DNA of 64,000 nucleotides from Christensenella sp. UBA1685 (GTDB lineage Bacteria > Bacillota > Clostridia > Christensenellales > CAG-138). Made by a program: the position numbers and the translations under genes. The notes beneath the pieces are model-generated. The model was not told the DNA's origin. It saw nothing but the letters and a program-made list of their open reading frames with translations, and did not search any database. The stretch lies in the NCBI GenBank assembly GCA_002320595.1, contig DCKB01000044.1, forward strand, positions 1 through 64,000. Reading direction: 5' to 3'. Shown piece after piece: positions 25,732-34,794 of the stretch; the stretch's first letter is position 1; the number at the start of each line of letters is the position of its first letter.

Positions 25732-28698
25732 ATGAGCGAACGCATGAACCCAATCCCCTTCCCACAGCTGATGGACTGGCTCTTTACCGAGCGTGACGCG
25801 CACGGCGCCGTGTTCGGCGTGCAGAAGCCGTTCGTAAAGCGGGGCGGTAAGAAGCTCCCGCTGTTTCGGGAAACGATTGAAACGCCGTTCGGCCCGGCCG
25901 CCGGCCCCAACACGCAGCTCGCGGAAAACATCATTGCCGCCTACTATGCGGGCGCGCGTTTTTTCGAGCTCAAGACCGTGCAGAAAATGGATGGCGAGGA
26001 GCTTGCCGCCTGCATCAACCGTCCCTGCATCCTTGCAGAAGACGAGGGCTACAACTGCGAATGGTCCACAGAACTGACTGTGCCGCAGGCGTTTGAAGAA
26101 TATGTGAAGGCTTGGTTTGCCCTGAAGCTCATCAGCCATAAATGGGGACTTGGCGACCCCTCTGGCTTTGCGTTTAACATGAGCGTCGGATATGACCTTG
26201 CAGGCATCAAAACCGAAAAGCTGGACCGCTTCATTGAAGGATTAAAGGATGCCTCCGCAACGGCTGTCTGGCAGGGATGCATGGAGTACGCGCTTGCCGC
26301 CTTCCCGGAGGACGCAGACTACATCGAGGGTATCTCCCCGCACATCTGCACGGGGGTGACGGTTTCCACCCTGCACGGCTGCCCGCCGCAGGAAATCGAA
26401 GCGATCGCTTCGTACCTCATCCGTGAAAAGGGGCTCAACACCTTCGTTAAATGCAACCCGATCATCCTCGGCTATGACTTTGCGCGCAAAACGCTCGATG
26501 CGGCCGGCTATGGCTATATTGCCTTTGACGATCACCATTTCCGGGAAGACCTGCAATACGGGGACGCCGTTCCCATGTTCCGCCGCCTTGCTGCGCTCGC
26601 CGCAGAGCATGGGTTGGAATTCGGTCTGAAGCTTTCCAACACCTTCCCGGTGGATGTTAAGGCAAACGAACTGCCAAGCGAAGAAATGTACATGTCGGGC
26701 CGGGCGCTCTACCTGCTCACAATCGAAATGGCCGCCCGCATGGCCAGGGAATTCGGCGGGAAGCTCCGCCTCTCCTATTCCGGCGGCGCGGATTATTTTA
26801 ACATTCAAAAGCTGTTTGAGGCCGGTATCTGGCCCATTACAATGGCGACAACCATCCTCAAGCCCGGCGGCTATGCGCGCATGACCGAGATCGCGGAAGC
26901 GCTCGAGCAATGCGAATTCCGCGCCTTCGCCGGCGTGGATGTTCCCGCTGCGGAAGCGCTTGCATGCGCGGCGCGGAAGGACGCGCGGTATCGCAAGCCG
27001 GAGAAGCCGCTTCCGCCGCGCAAGCTCGAAAAGAAAGTGCCGCTGCTTGATTGCTTCACAGCGCCCTGCAAAGGCGGCTGCCCCATCGGACAGGACATCC
27101 CGGAATATATCGAGCTTTGCGGCCGGGGCGAATTCCTTTCAGCGCTCCGGCTCATCACGGAAAAGAACCCGCTCCCGTTCATTACGGGCACCATTTGCGC
27201 GCACCATTGCATGGACAAATGCACGCGCAATTTCTATGAGGAATCCGTAACGATCCGCAGCGCAAAGCTCGTTGCCGCAGAGCACGGATTCGATGCGCTC
27301 ATGGCGGAGCTGAAAACGCCGGCGCAAAAGGCCGGCGCGCCGAAGACCGCCGTCATCGGCGGCGGACCCGCAGGCATCGCTGCGGCCTATTTCCTTGCAA
27401 GAGAAGGGTATCCCGTCACGGTATTCGAGCGTGAGGCAAAGCCCGGCGGCATCGTGCGCAACGTGATTCCCCGCTTCCGCATCCCGGAGGAATCCATCGA
27501 CAAGGACGTGGCGCTTGCAGTGCGCATGGGCGCAGCGTTCGTATGCGGGAAGCCCGCCTCCACCCTTTCGGAGCTCCGTGAAGCCGGCTATGAGAACATC
27601 ATCCTCGCTTTCGGTGCAGAAAAGCCGGGCATGCTCGCGCTTGAAGGGAATGTAATCAACGTAATCGATTTCCTGCGCAAAGCGAAAAACGCGCCGGACC
27701 GGCTCACGCTCGGGCAGAGCGTTGCGGTCATCGGCGGCGGCAACACGGCAATGGACGCCGCGCGCGCCGCAAAGCACCTTGGCGTTCCGAAGGTGACGAT
27801 CGTATACCGCCGCACCAGGCGGTTCATGCCCGCCGATGCGGAGGAGCTCGCGCTTGCGCTTGCGGATGGCGTGGAATTTGCGGAGCTCGCCGCGCCTGCG
27901 GCGCACAAAGGCGGCATGCTCCTCTGCGACAGGATGGCGCTCGGCGCGCCGGACGCAAGCGGCCGCAGGGCGCCCGTTCCCACAGGCGAGCGCGTAAGCA
28001 TCCCTGCCGATACCGTGATTGCGGCCGTCGGCGAAGCGCCGGATGAAGCGGCATTTGCTTCTTACGGCGCGGCACTTGACGCACGCGGCAGGGCAAAGGC
28101 CGAATACCCAGGCCGCATCTTTGTTGCAGGCGACGCGCTGCGCGGCCCCGCCACGGTTGTGGAGGCCATTGCGGACGCACGCGCCGCAGCGGATGCCATC
28201 ACGGGCGTTTCGCGCAAAGCGGAGTTTCCTTCAGCCTGCCGGCCCGGCTATGGCGCGGCGCTTATGAAAAAGGGACGCCTTGCCTTCCCTGCTGAGGCGG
28301 GCTGCGATGCGCAGCGCTGCCTTGCCTGCAACACCGTGTGCGAAACCTGCGCGACCGTCTGCCCCAACCGCGCAAACGTTGCCGTGGAGGTTCCCGGGCA
28401 TGCCATGCGCCAGATCGTGCATGTGGATTACCTCTGCAACGAATGCGGCAACTGCGCCACCTTCTGCCCCTATGACAGCAGGCCATACCGTGACAAGTTC
28501 ACGCTTTTCCGCAATGAAGCCGATTTCGCAGACAGCGAAAACGACGGATTCCTTGTGCTCTGTGCAAAGTGCCCGCGCGTGCGCGTGCGCCTTGCGGGCG
28601 TTGCGGCGGATTATGACCTTTCCGGTCAAAGCGGGCTTGATCCTGAAATCGAAGCGCTCATTCGCGCCATACTGAGTAAATACGCTTACATGCTTTAA
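25732..28698 (+). CDS. ygfK: YgfK, multidomain iron-sulfur flavin oxidoreductase
   Basis: This 988-residue enzyme is built like the E. coli YgfK (about 1030). Residues about 1-420 form a dihydropyrimidine-dehydrogenase-like flavin domain. A Cys-rich segment follows near 442-500 (CKGGCPIGQD, then TICAHHCMDKC) for 4Fe-4S clusters, as in the glutamate synthase small subunit. An FAD loop (GGGPAGIAAA, about 543) and NADPH loop (GGGNTAMDAA, about 667) come next. The C-terminus adds two further Cys clusters (about 863 and 902; CLACNTVC, CNECGNCATFC). It probably shuttles electrons between the xanthine dehydrogenase and NAD(P)H or reduces a purine-derived substrate. Confidence 0.92.
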   Translation: MSERMNPIPFPQLMDWLFTERDAHGAVFGVQKPFVKRGGKKLPLFRETIETPFGPAAGPNTQLAENIIAAYYAGARFFELKTVQKMDGEELAACINRPCILAEDEGYNCEWSTELTVPQAFEEYVKAWFALKLISHKWGLGDPSGFAFNMSVGYDLAGIKTEKLDRFIEGLKDASATAVWQGCMEYALAAFPEDADYIEGISPHICTGVTVSTLHGCPPQEIEAIASYLIREKGLNTFVKCNPIILGYDFARKTLDAAGYGYIAFDDHHFREDLQYGDAVPMFRRLAALAAEHGLEFGLKLSNTFPVDVKANELPSEEMYMSGRALYLLTIEMAARMAREFGGKLRLSYSGGADYFNIQKLFEAGIWPITMATTILKPGGYARMTEIAEALEQCEFRAFAGVDVPAAEALACAARKDARYRKPEKPLPPRKLEKKVPLLDCFTAPCKGGCPIGQDIPEYIELCGRGEFLSALRLITEKNPLPFITGTICAHHCMDKCTRNFYEESVTIRSAKLVAAEHGFDALMAELKTPAQKAGAPKTAVIGGGPAGIAAAYFLAREGYPVTVFEREAKPGGIVRNVIPRFRIPEESIDKDVALAVRMGAAFVCGKPASTLSELREAGYENIILAFGAEKPGMLALEGNVINVIDFLRKAKNAPDRLTLGQSVAVIGGGNTAMDAARAAKHLGVPKVTIVYRRTRRFMPADAEELALALADGVEFAELAAPAAHKGGMLLCDRMALGAPDASGRRAPVPTGERVSIPADTVIAAVGEAPDEAAFASYGAALDARGRAKAEYPGRIFVAGDALRGPATVVEAIADARAAADAITGVSRKAEFPSACRPGYGAALMKKGRLAFPAEAGCDAQRCLACNTVCETCATVCPNRANVAVEVPGHAMRQIVHVDYLCNECGNCATFCPYDSRPYRDKFTLFRNEADFADSENDGFLVLCAKCPRVRVRLAGVAADYDLSGQSGLDPEIEALIRAILSKYAYML

Positions 28699-28725
28699 AG
28701 CAGCCAACCGAATGGAGGTCGTGCC

Positions 28726-31272
28726 ATGGCAACCTTTACCGTGAACGGGAATCGGGTCACCGTTTCCGAAAACCAGAAGCTCCTCTGCTATCTGCGCGAT
28801 GTGCTGCGCCTCACCTCTGTAAAGGACGGCTGCAGCGAAGGCGCATGCGGCAGCTGCACTGTGCTCATTGACGGAAAGCCCGCGCGCGCCTGCATCCAGC
28901 AGACGGACCGGCTCGATGGGAAGTCCGTCCTCACTGTGGAGGGCCTCTCCGCATTTGAAAAAGAGGTTTACGCCTATGCTTTCGGCGAGGCCGGCGCTGT
29001 GCAGTGCGGCTTCTGCATCCCGGGCATGGTCCTCTCTGCAAAGGGGCTCCTTGCTGTGAATCCCGATCCTTCCGAATCAGAGATCGCTTACGCGCTGCGC
29101 AACAACATCTGCCGCTGCACAGGCTATGTGAAGATCATAAAAGCCGTGCGGCTTGCGGCGCAATGCCTGCGAGAAGGGCGCGTGCCCGCGCCGGAGGGCG
29201 TATGGTGCGTCGGCGCGCGCGTGCACCGGCTGGATGTCCGGGAAAAGGTGCTCGGCACCGGCATATACTGCGACGATATCGCCATGGAAGGGATGCTCTA
29301 TGGCAGCGCCGTGCGCGCAGCGTACCCCCGTGCGCGCGTGCGCGCCATCCATACGGAAGAAGCAAGGGCGCTTCCGGGCGTCGCCTGCGTGCTCACCGCA
29401 GCGGATATCCCCGGCAGGAACAAAGTAGGGCATCTGAAAAAGGATTGGGACACGATGATCGCCGTGGGGGATGTGACGCATTACCTCGGCGACGCTGTCG
29501 CCCTCGTTGCGGCGGAAACGCCCGCAATTCTCGAAGCCGCAAAGAAGCTTGTCCGCGTGGAATACGAACCGCTCACCCCCGTACGCTCCCCGGAAGAAGC
29601 CATGGCGGAAGGCGCTCCGCTCGTACACCGGGACGGCAACCTCCTTGCGCATAAACACGTTTCGCGCGGCAATGCGGAGGCGGCCATCCGGGGCGCCAGG
29701 CACGTCCTTTCCGGCCATTTCTCCACGCCGTTTACCGAGCACGCGTTTCTTGAGCCGGAATGCGCCGTTGCCTTCCCGAAGGAAGACGGTGTGATGATTT
29801 ATTCCACCGACCAGAGCGTTTACGATACGCAGCACGAAACCGCCCCCATGCTGGGCCTTCCCAACGAGAAGGTATGGGTTGAAAACAAGCTTGTGGGCGG
29901 CGGCTTCGGCGGCAAGGAGGACGTGACCGTGCAGCACCACGCGGCGCTGCTTGCATATGTAACAAAGCGCCCCGTGAAGGTGAAGCTCACCCGCGCGGAG
30001 AGCATCCTCATTCACCCGAAGCGCCACCCGATGGAGATGGATTTCACGCTCGGCGTGGATGAAACCGGCATCATCCAGGGCGTGAAGGCCAAGGTCGTTG
30101 CAGATACGGGCGCATATGCTTCCCTCGGCGGTCCCGTGCTCGAACGCGCGTGCACGCACGCCGCAGGACCATATAACTACCAGAACTTTGAAATCGACGG
30201 TTACGCATGGTACACCAACAACCCGCCCGCGGGCGCATTTCGCGGCTTCGGGGTTACGCAGACTTGCTTTGCCATTGAGACGCTTTTGAACCGCGCCGCG
30301 GATGCGGTTGGCATCAGCCATTGGGAAATTCGCCGCCGCAACGCAATCCGCCCCGGGCAAACGCTGCCCAACGGGCAGATCGTGGACGAATCCACCGGCC
30401 TCGTGGAAACGCTCGAAGCCGTGCGTGAACAATATGAGTCCGCCGAATATGCCGGCATTGCCTGTGCGATGAAGAACGCGGGCGTCGGCGTCGGCCTGCC
30501 GGATACGGGACGCGTGCGCCTCGCCGTGCGGGATGGAAGGCTGCACATCCATGCGGGCGCCTCCTGCATCGGGCAGGGGCTTGGGACGGTGCTTGTGCAG
30601 GTTGTGTGCGAAACCACGGGGCTCCCGCGCGAAAGCGTTGTTTACGCGCCGCCGAACACCGGAAATTCCCCGGATTCCGGCACCACATCCGGTTCCCGGC
30701 AAACGCTTATCACAGGCGAAGCGGCGCGCCGTGCCTCTGCGCTATTGAACGAAGCGCTGGCGAAGAAGCCGCTGTCCGCCCTCGAAGGGGAAGAATACTA
30801 TGCCGAATATTTGGCCAAAACGGATCCGCTTGGCTCCGATAAGCCCAATCCGGTAAGCCATGTAGCCTACGGCTATGCCACCCAGGTGGCAATTTTGGGG
30901 GAAGATGGGAAACTGAAGAAAATCATTGCAGCGCATGACGTGGGCCGCGCAGTGAACCCCCTCTCCGTGGAAGGGCAGATCGAGGGCGGCGTTGTAATGA
31001 GCATGGGATTTGCGCTCACGGAGCGGTACCCGCTTCAGGAGTGCAGGCCCACCGCGAAATACGGTACGCTCGGCTTGCCCCGCGCAAACACGGTCCCGGA
31101 AATCGAGCCCATCATCGTGGAAAAGACCGGGCTTAACGTCGCCTATGGGGCAATCGGCATCGGGGAAATCACCTCCATCCCGACCGCTCCGGCCATTGCG
31201 GACGCATATTACCGTTTCGACGGCAAGGAGCGCTCCGTGCTGCCGCTTTCGGACACGCCATATTCAAAATAA
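28726..31272 (+). CDS. xdhD: Selenium-type xanthine dehydrogenase (XdhD-like), FeS and molybdenum domains fused
   Basis: This 848-residue molybdenum hydroxylase has an N-terminal 2Fe-2S ferredoxin domain (GCSEGACGSCTV) and a second 2Fe-2S domain (QCGFCIPGMV, then NNICRCTGY). The large molybdopterin domain starts near residue 165, with GGGFGGKEDVT and GAFRGFGVTQ as cofactor loops and a late GIGEITSIPTAP holding the catalytic Glu. No FAD subunit is encoded nearby, so electrons likely pass to YgfK, the next gene upstream. The group is called selenium-dependent because a labile selenium sits on molybdenum; that is family knowledge, not visible here. GGAGG precedes the ATG. Confidence 0.92.
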   Translation: MATFTVNGNRVTVSENQKLLCYLRDVLRLTSVKDGCSEGACGSCTVLIDGKPARACIQQTDRLDGKSVLTVEGLSAFEKEVYAYAFGEAGAVQCGFCIPGMVLSAKGLLAVNPDPSESEIAYALRNNICRCTGYVKIIKAVRLAAQCLREGRVPAPEGVWCVGARVHRLDVREKVLGTGIYCDDIAMEGMLYGSAVRAAYPRARVRAIHTEEARALPGVACVLTAADIPGRNKVGHLKKDWDTMIAVGDVTHYLGDAVALVAAETPAILEAAKKLVRVEYEPLTPVRSPEEAMAEGAPLVHRDGNLLAHKHVSRGNAEAAIRGARHVLSGHFSTPFTEHAFLEPECAVAFPKEDGVMIYSTDQSVYDTQHETAPMLGLPNEKVWVENKLVGGGFGGKEDVTVQHHAALLAYVTKRPVKVKLTRAESILIHPKRHPMEMDFTLGVDETGIIQGVKAKVVADTGAYASLGGPVLERACTHAAGPYNYQNFEIDGYAWYTNNPPAGAFRGFGVTQTCFAIETLLNRAADAVGISHWEIRRRNAIRPGQTLPNGQIVDESTGLVETLEAVREQYESAEYAGIACAMKNAGVGVGLPDTGRVRLAVRDGRLHIHAGASCIGQGLGTVLVQVVCETTGLPRESVVYAPPNTGNSPDSGTTSGSRQTLITGEAARRASALLNEALAKKPLSALEGEEYYAEYLAKTDPLGSDKPNPVSHVAYGYATQVAILGEDGKLKKIIAAHDVGRAVNPLSVEGQIEGGVVMSMGFALTERYPLQECRPTAKYGTLGLPRANTVPEIEPIIVEKTGLNVAYGAIGIGEITSIPTAPAIADAYYRFDGKERSVLPLSDTPYSK

Positions 31273-31339
31273 ATGAACCGCGTTGGAAATTTGCGTTTTA
31301 TAATCGAATGAAAGAAACCAGAAGGGCGAAACAAACGAA

Positions 31340-31999
31340 ATGGAACTCAACCGGTATATCGACCACACGAACCTGAAGCCTGATGCGACCCGCGCGGACA
31401 TCCAAACGCTCTGTGAGGAAGCGAAGGCGTATCATTTCGCAAGCGTATGCGTGAACAGCGTGCATATCGCACAGGTTGCCGCTGCGCTCGCGGGGACGGA
31501 CGTTGCGCCTTGCTGCGTCGTTGGTTTCCCGCTCGGCGCAATGGAACCCGAGGCGAAGGCGTTTGAGGCTGCCCGCGCGTGCGCCCTCGGCGCGAAGGAG
31601 ATCGACATGGTGATCGACATCGGCGCGGCAAAGGCGGGCGATTTTTCCCGTGTGGAAGCCGACATCGCCGCCGTTACAGCCTCCATCGCCGGGCGTGCGC
31701 TGCTCAAGGTCATCCTCGAATGCTGCCTGCTTACGGACGAGCAGAAGCGGGCAGCCTGCCTTGCCGCAAAGCATGCGGGCGCGGACTTTGTGAAAACCAG
31801 CACGGGATTCTCCACCGGCGGGGCAACGGAGCACGATGTGGCGCTCATGCGCGCGGCCGTGGGCCCGGAAATGGGCGTAAAAGCCTCCGGTGGCATTCGT
31901 ACACGCGAGGATGCGCTTAAGATGATCGCAGCCGGAGCGAACCGCATCGGCGCGAGCGCAGGGATTGCAATCGCAGCGGCGGCAGAAGAAGAAAAATAG
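31340..31999 (+). CDS. deoC: Deoxyribose-phosphate aldolase
   Basis: This 219-residue class I aldolase splits 2-deoxyribose 5-phosphate into glyceraldehyde 3-phosphate and acetaldehyde. FVKTSTGFSTGGAT contains the Schiff-base Lys. LLKVILECCLLTDEQK and MVIDIGAAKAGDF are the other family blocks; the latter has Asp where MVINIGALK is usual. It is last in the row after xdhD, 67 bases downstream, with a TATAAT (31299-31304) in the gap that may be a -10 box. It fits nucleoside salvage beside purine degradation. Confidence 0.94.
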   Translation: MELNRYIDHTNLKPDATRADIQTLCEEAKAYHFASVCVNSVHIAQVAAALAGTDVAPCCVVGFPLGAMEPEAKAFEAARACALGAKEIDMVIDIGAAKAGDFSRVEADIAAVTASIAGRALLKVILECCLLTDEQKRAACLAAKHAGADFVKTSTGFSTGGATEHDVALMRAAVGPEMGVKASGGIRTREDALKMIAAGANRIGASAGIAIAAAAEEEK

Positions 32000-32017
32000 G
32001 GCGGCCTGCGGCCGCCC
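31999..32017 (+). terminator. GC-rich hairpin at the end of deoC
   Basis: GGGCGGCC and GGCCGCCC form an 8-bp stem that begins on the last base of the deoC stop codon. There is no T-run, so it probably acts together with the longer inverted repeat three bases further on. Confidence 0.4.
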
Positions 32018-32019
32018 TC

Positions 32020-32062
32020 AGGCTGTCGAAAAAGTGGCTGTGAGCCACTTTTTCGACAGCCT
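32020..32062. repeat. Perfect 20-bp inverted repeat, terminator-like
   Basis: The left arm, starting AGGCTGTCGAAAAAG, and its exact complement are separated by only GTG. The arms contain AAAAA and TTTTT, so a hairpin on either strand could terminate transcription. Its length and perfection are beyond a normal terminator and suggest a dispersed palindromic element or a paired bidirectional terminator. Confidence 0.6.
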
Positions 32063-32191
32063 GCTATACTCTATGGGGCGCTCTCCCGCGCGCCCCACGC
32101 ATGCGCGCTGGGAAAATATTCATGAATTATTTAATTGTATATTTGCTATACCCGGTGTAAACTGGAATTATTGGAAGGGGGTGTGTTGCCT

Positions 32192-32941
32192 GTGGAGCAG
32201 GCTCCGCTCATAGAAGTAAGGAATGTAAAAAAAGTTTACCGGGTGGGGAGCGTGGATATCCGTGCGCTGCGCGGTGTGGATCTCATCATCAACCGCGGCG
32301 AAATCTGCTGTATCATCGGCCGAAGCGGTTCCGGTAAATCGACGCTGCTCAACGTCCTTGCCGGCCTTGAGCACGTCACAAGCGGCGAGATCGTCATCGC
32401 CGGGAAACGATTGGACAAGATGACGCAGAGCGAACTGATCGTATTCCGCCAAAAGCATGTCGGCTTTATTTTTCAGGCCTTCAACTTAATGCCTTATTAT
32501 ACGGCGCTCGAAAACGTGGCGTTCCCGCTTTCGTTCCGCGGCATGCCCGCACGCAAGCGCAATGCGCTTGCCCGCGAGGCGCTCAAGACCATGGGGCTTG
32601 AAACGCATTTGAAGCACAAGCCTTCGCAGATGAGCGGCGGCCAGCAGCAGCGCGTTGGCATCGCGCGCGCGCTCGTGACGGATCCGGACATCGTGTTTGC
32701 GGACGAACCCACGGGAAATTTGGACTCGAACACTTCCGACGACGTGATGAATTCCATCTGTGACGTCATGCGCGCACGGAACAAAACGCTCGTCATGGTC
32801 ACGCACGATCCGCATATGGCGGAATTTGCCGACAAGGTCATTCAAATCCTGGACGGCAAGGTCGTGAGCATTGAATATAACGATCATTCCAATTCCAAAA
32901 CAAAAAAAGCAGAGGTTGAACAGGGGGAAGAAACAGCATGA
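32192..32941 (+). CDS. ABC transporter ATPase, LolD/MacB type
   Basis: This 249-residue ATPase has Walker A GRSGSGKST, the signature MSGGQQQR and Walker B IVFADEPTGNLDS, as in LolD/MacB/FtsE-class subunits that drive mechanotransmission rather than classic substrate import. The start is taken as GTG at 32192, because GGAAGGGGG ends nine bases upstream; TTG at 32186 is possible. Its TGA overlaps the ATG of the CARDB protein gene, and that gene in turn overlaps the permease, so the three are translationally coupled. Confidence 0.92.
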   Translation: MEQAPLIEVRNVKKVYRVGSVDIRALRGVDLIINRGEICCIIGRSGSGKSTLLNVLAGLEHVTSGEIVIAGKRLDKMTQSELIVFRQKHVGFIFQAFNLMPYYTALENVAFPLSFRGMPARKRNALAREALKTMGLETHLKHKPSQMSGGQQQRVGIARALVTDPDIVFADEPTGNLDSNTSDDVMNSICDVMRARNKTLVMVTHDPHMAEFADKVIQILDGKVVSIEYNDHSNSKTKKAEVEQGEETA

Positions 32942-34794
32942 ACCACACTTTAAAACGCACTCTGGCGCTTGCATTGGCGCTGATTTTTACGTTTGCGCTC
33001 AGCACGGCCGCGTTTGCCAACCCGAACGGAAGCGGCGAGGGAGAAGGGGGTGGCGCGATCACTCCGACGCCCACGCCCGGTGCACCGGCAAGCGCGGACA
33101 GCATCACCATTACGGTCAGCGGCGCAACGATTTCCGCGACGCACATTTATATCCCCGTTACCGTCATGAACGCAAGCGGCGAAGCCGTGACGCTTGAAAG
33201 CGTATACAACAAAACCGCCGGCGAAAGCGTTGGTTCCGATGCAAGCAGCCCGCTGCCGATGACGATTCCCGCCAACAGTTCCAGGGAAGTTTTGCTTACG
33301 GACACGCATAGCGGCAGCAATTCCGGCACGGTAACGCGCACGCTGGTCTTTTCCTTCAAACCCGATTCCGGCAGCAGCTTCACCAAGTACCAGAACGTAT
33401 CCGTTGATTTTGGGGTGGATGTAAACGGCGGCGGCAGCAACGAGGGCAATACCACGGAAGCTGTGGACCCGGCGTTCCGCCTTTCTTCCTATGACGAAGC
33501 GGGCGAGTTCGTGCCTGCGCCCTCCGGCAACGCGGGCAAGGGCGTTGTGGTCCGCATCCCGCTCCAGTGCCTGCGCAGCAACATTTCAAACGTTACCATT
33601 ACGCCGGTGCTTTCCACAAGCTTGGATTCTTTCCCGTTTGAAATCTCCGCGCTCGACTACACACAGGGCCTTGCGGGAAGCCTGTACCGCGGCGCGATCG
33701 TCGAATTCCGCTACAGCGGCTTCAAGCTCAACAAAATGGTCACCGCGGGCGTTAAAAAGGTGGATTTCACAATTTCCTGGCTGGAGGATTGGGATGCCAC
33801 CAACACGCGCCAGAGCATGACGATCAGCATTTATGTGAACGTCATTAAGGGCTATGAGGAGGCCACCAATCCTGACGGCACAAAACCCGTCTCCAAGCCG
33901 AAGGTGATTCTTGATTCCTACTCCATCAGCACGGATAAGATCTATGCCGGCGAACAGTTCGATGTGAAATTCACCCTGCGCAACACCTCCGATGAGGAAG
34001 CTGTGCAGAATATCCAAATCAGCATCAGCGACACGGCGGAGGTTGGCAAGCTAATGCCCGCGAACAACGGCTCCAACACGCTTTATATCGCAAAAATCGG
34101 CAAGGGCGAAACGCATACGGAGACAATCTCCATGCAGAGCGCGCCGGATACCGAGGCAAAGGCTTATACGCTCCAGCTCGATTTCTCCTACGAAGGCGCC
34201 TCCAATGTCGCCTCTTACACCGCAACGGAGACCATCGCCATCCCCATTCTCCAGCGCATCCGCATCAAAGTGGATGAGCCCACTGTCTACGATGACCCAT
34301 GGGTTGGCCAGAGCTGTGCGCTTTACTTTGCACTGTACAACATGGGCAAGGCGCCCATTTACAACTGCATGGTGGACGTTGAAGGCGAAGGCCTTGCGAT
34401 GGAGGAAACTTATTTTGGCGGTACGGTTGCAGCCGGCAGCACCATGCGGGCGGACTTCTCCATCATCCCCTCCGTGGGCGGCGACATTGCAGGCGAAATC
34501 GTCATCACCTATGAGGATGTTTACGGGGAGCAAATGGAGGAGCGCCTACCGCTCAACCTGTTTGTGAATGAAGAGATGCCCATGGACGATCCGGGCGCGA
34601 TGATCGACCCGGAAACCGGCATGCCCATCGGCGGCGATCCCGGCATGGCCGACCCCGGCATTGAAACAATCGGCGGACAAACGGGAGGCTTCCCCTGGGT
34701 ATGGGTTGGCGTTGGCGCGGCGGTGGTCGCGGCAGCTGTTGTGGCCGTCATCCTGTTGAAGAAGAAGCGTGCGAAGGAGCTGGAGGACGTATGA
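32938..34794 (+). CDS. Secreted CARDB/COG1361-type protein coupled to an ABC transporter
   Basis: This 618-residue protein has a signal peptide (cleavage near AFANP), a Gly/Pro-rich linker, and three or four beta-rich CARDB-like modules (for example VKFTLRNTSDEEAVQNIQI and YFALYNMGKAPIYNCMV). A Pro/Met/Gly-rich stretch comes next, then a transmembrane span (WVWVGVGAAVVAAAVVAVIL) and a Lys-rich tail. It stands where MacA-like adaptors stand in Gram-negative MacAB operons but has no HlyD-type fold, so it may be the extracytoplasmic partner in a monoderm cell. It resembles the lone protein at 4435. Confidence 0.8.
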   Translation: MNHTLKRTLALALALIFTFALSTAAFANPNGSGEGEGGGAITPTPTPGAPASADSITITVSGATISATHIYIPVTVMNASGEAVTLESVYNKTAGESVGSDASSPLPMTIPANSSREVLLTDTHSGSNSGTVTRTLVFSFKPDSGSSFTKYQNVSVDFGVDVNGGGSNEGNTTEAVDPAFRLSSYDEAGEFVPAPSGNAGKGVVVRIPLQCLRSNISNVTITPVLSTSLDSFPFEISALDYTQGLAGSLYRGAIVEFRYSGFKLNKMVTAGVKKVDFTISWLEDWDATNTRQSMTISIYVNVIKGYEEATNPDGTKPVSKPKVILDSYSISTDKIYAGEQFDVKFTLRNTSDEEAVQNIQISISDTAEVGKLMPANNGSNTLYIAKIGKGETHTETISMQSAPDTEAKAYTLQLDFSYEGASNVASYTATETIAIPILQRIRIKVDEPTVYDDPWVGQSCALYFALYNMGKAPIYNCMVDVEGEGLAMEETYFGGTVAAGSTMRADFSIIPSVGGDIAGEIVITYEDVYGEQMEERLPLNLFVNEEMPMDDPGAMIDPETGMPIGGDPGMADPGIETIGGQTGGFPWVWVGVGAAVVAAAVVAVILLKKKRAKELEDV

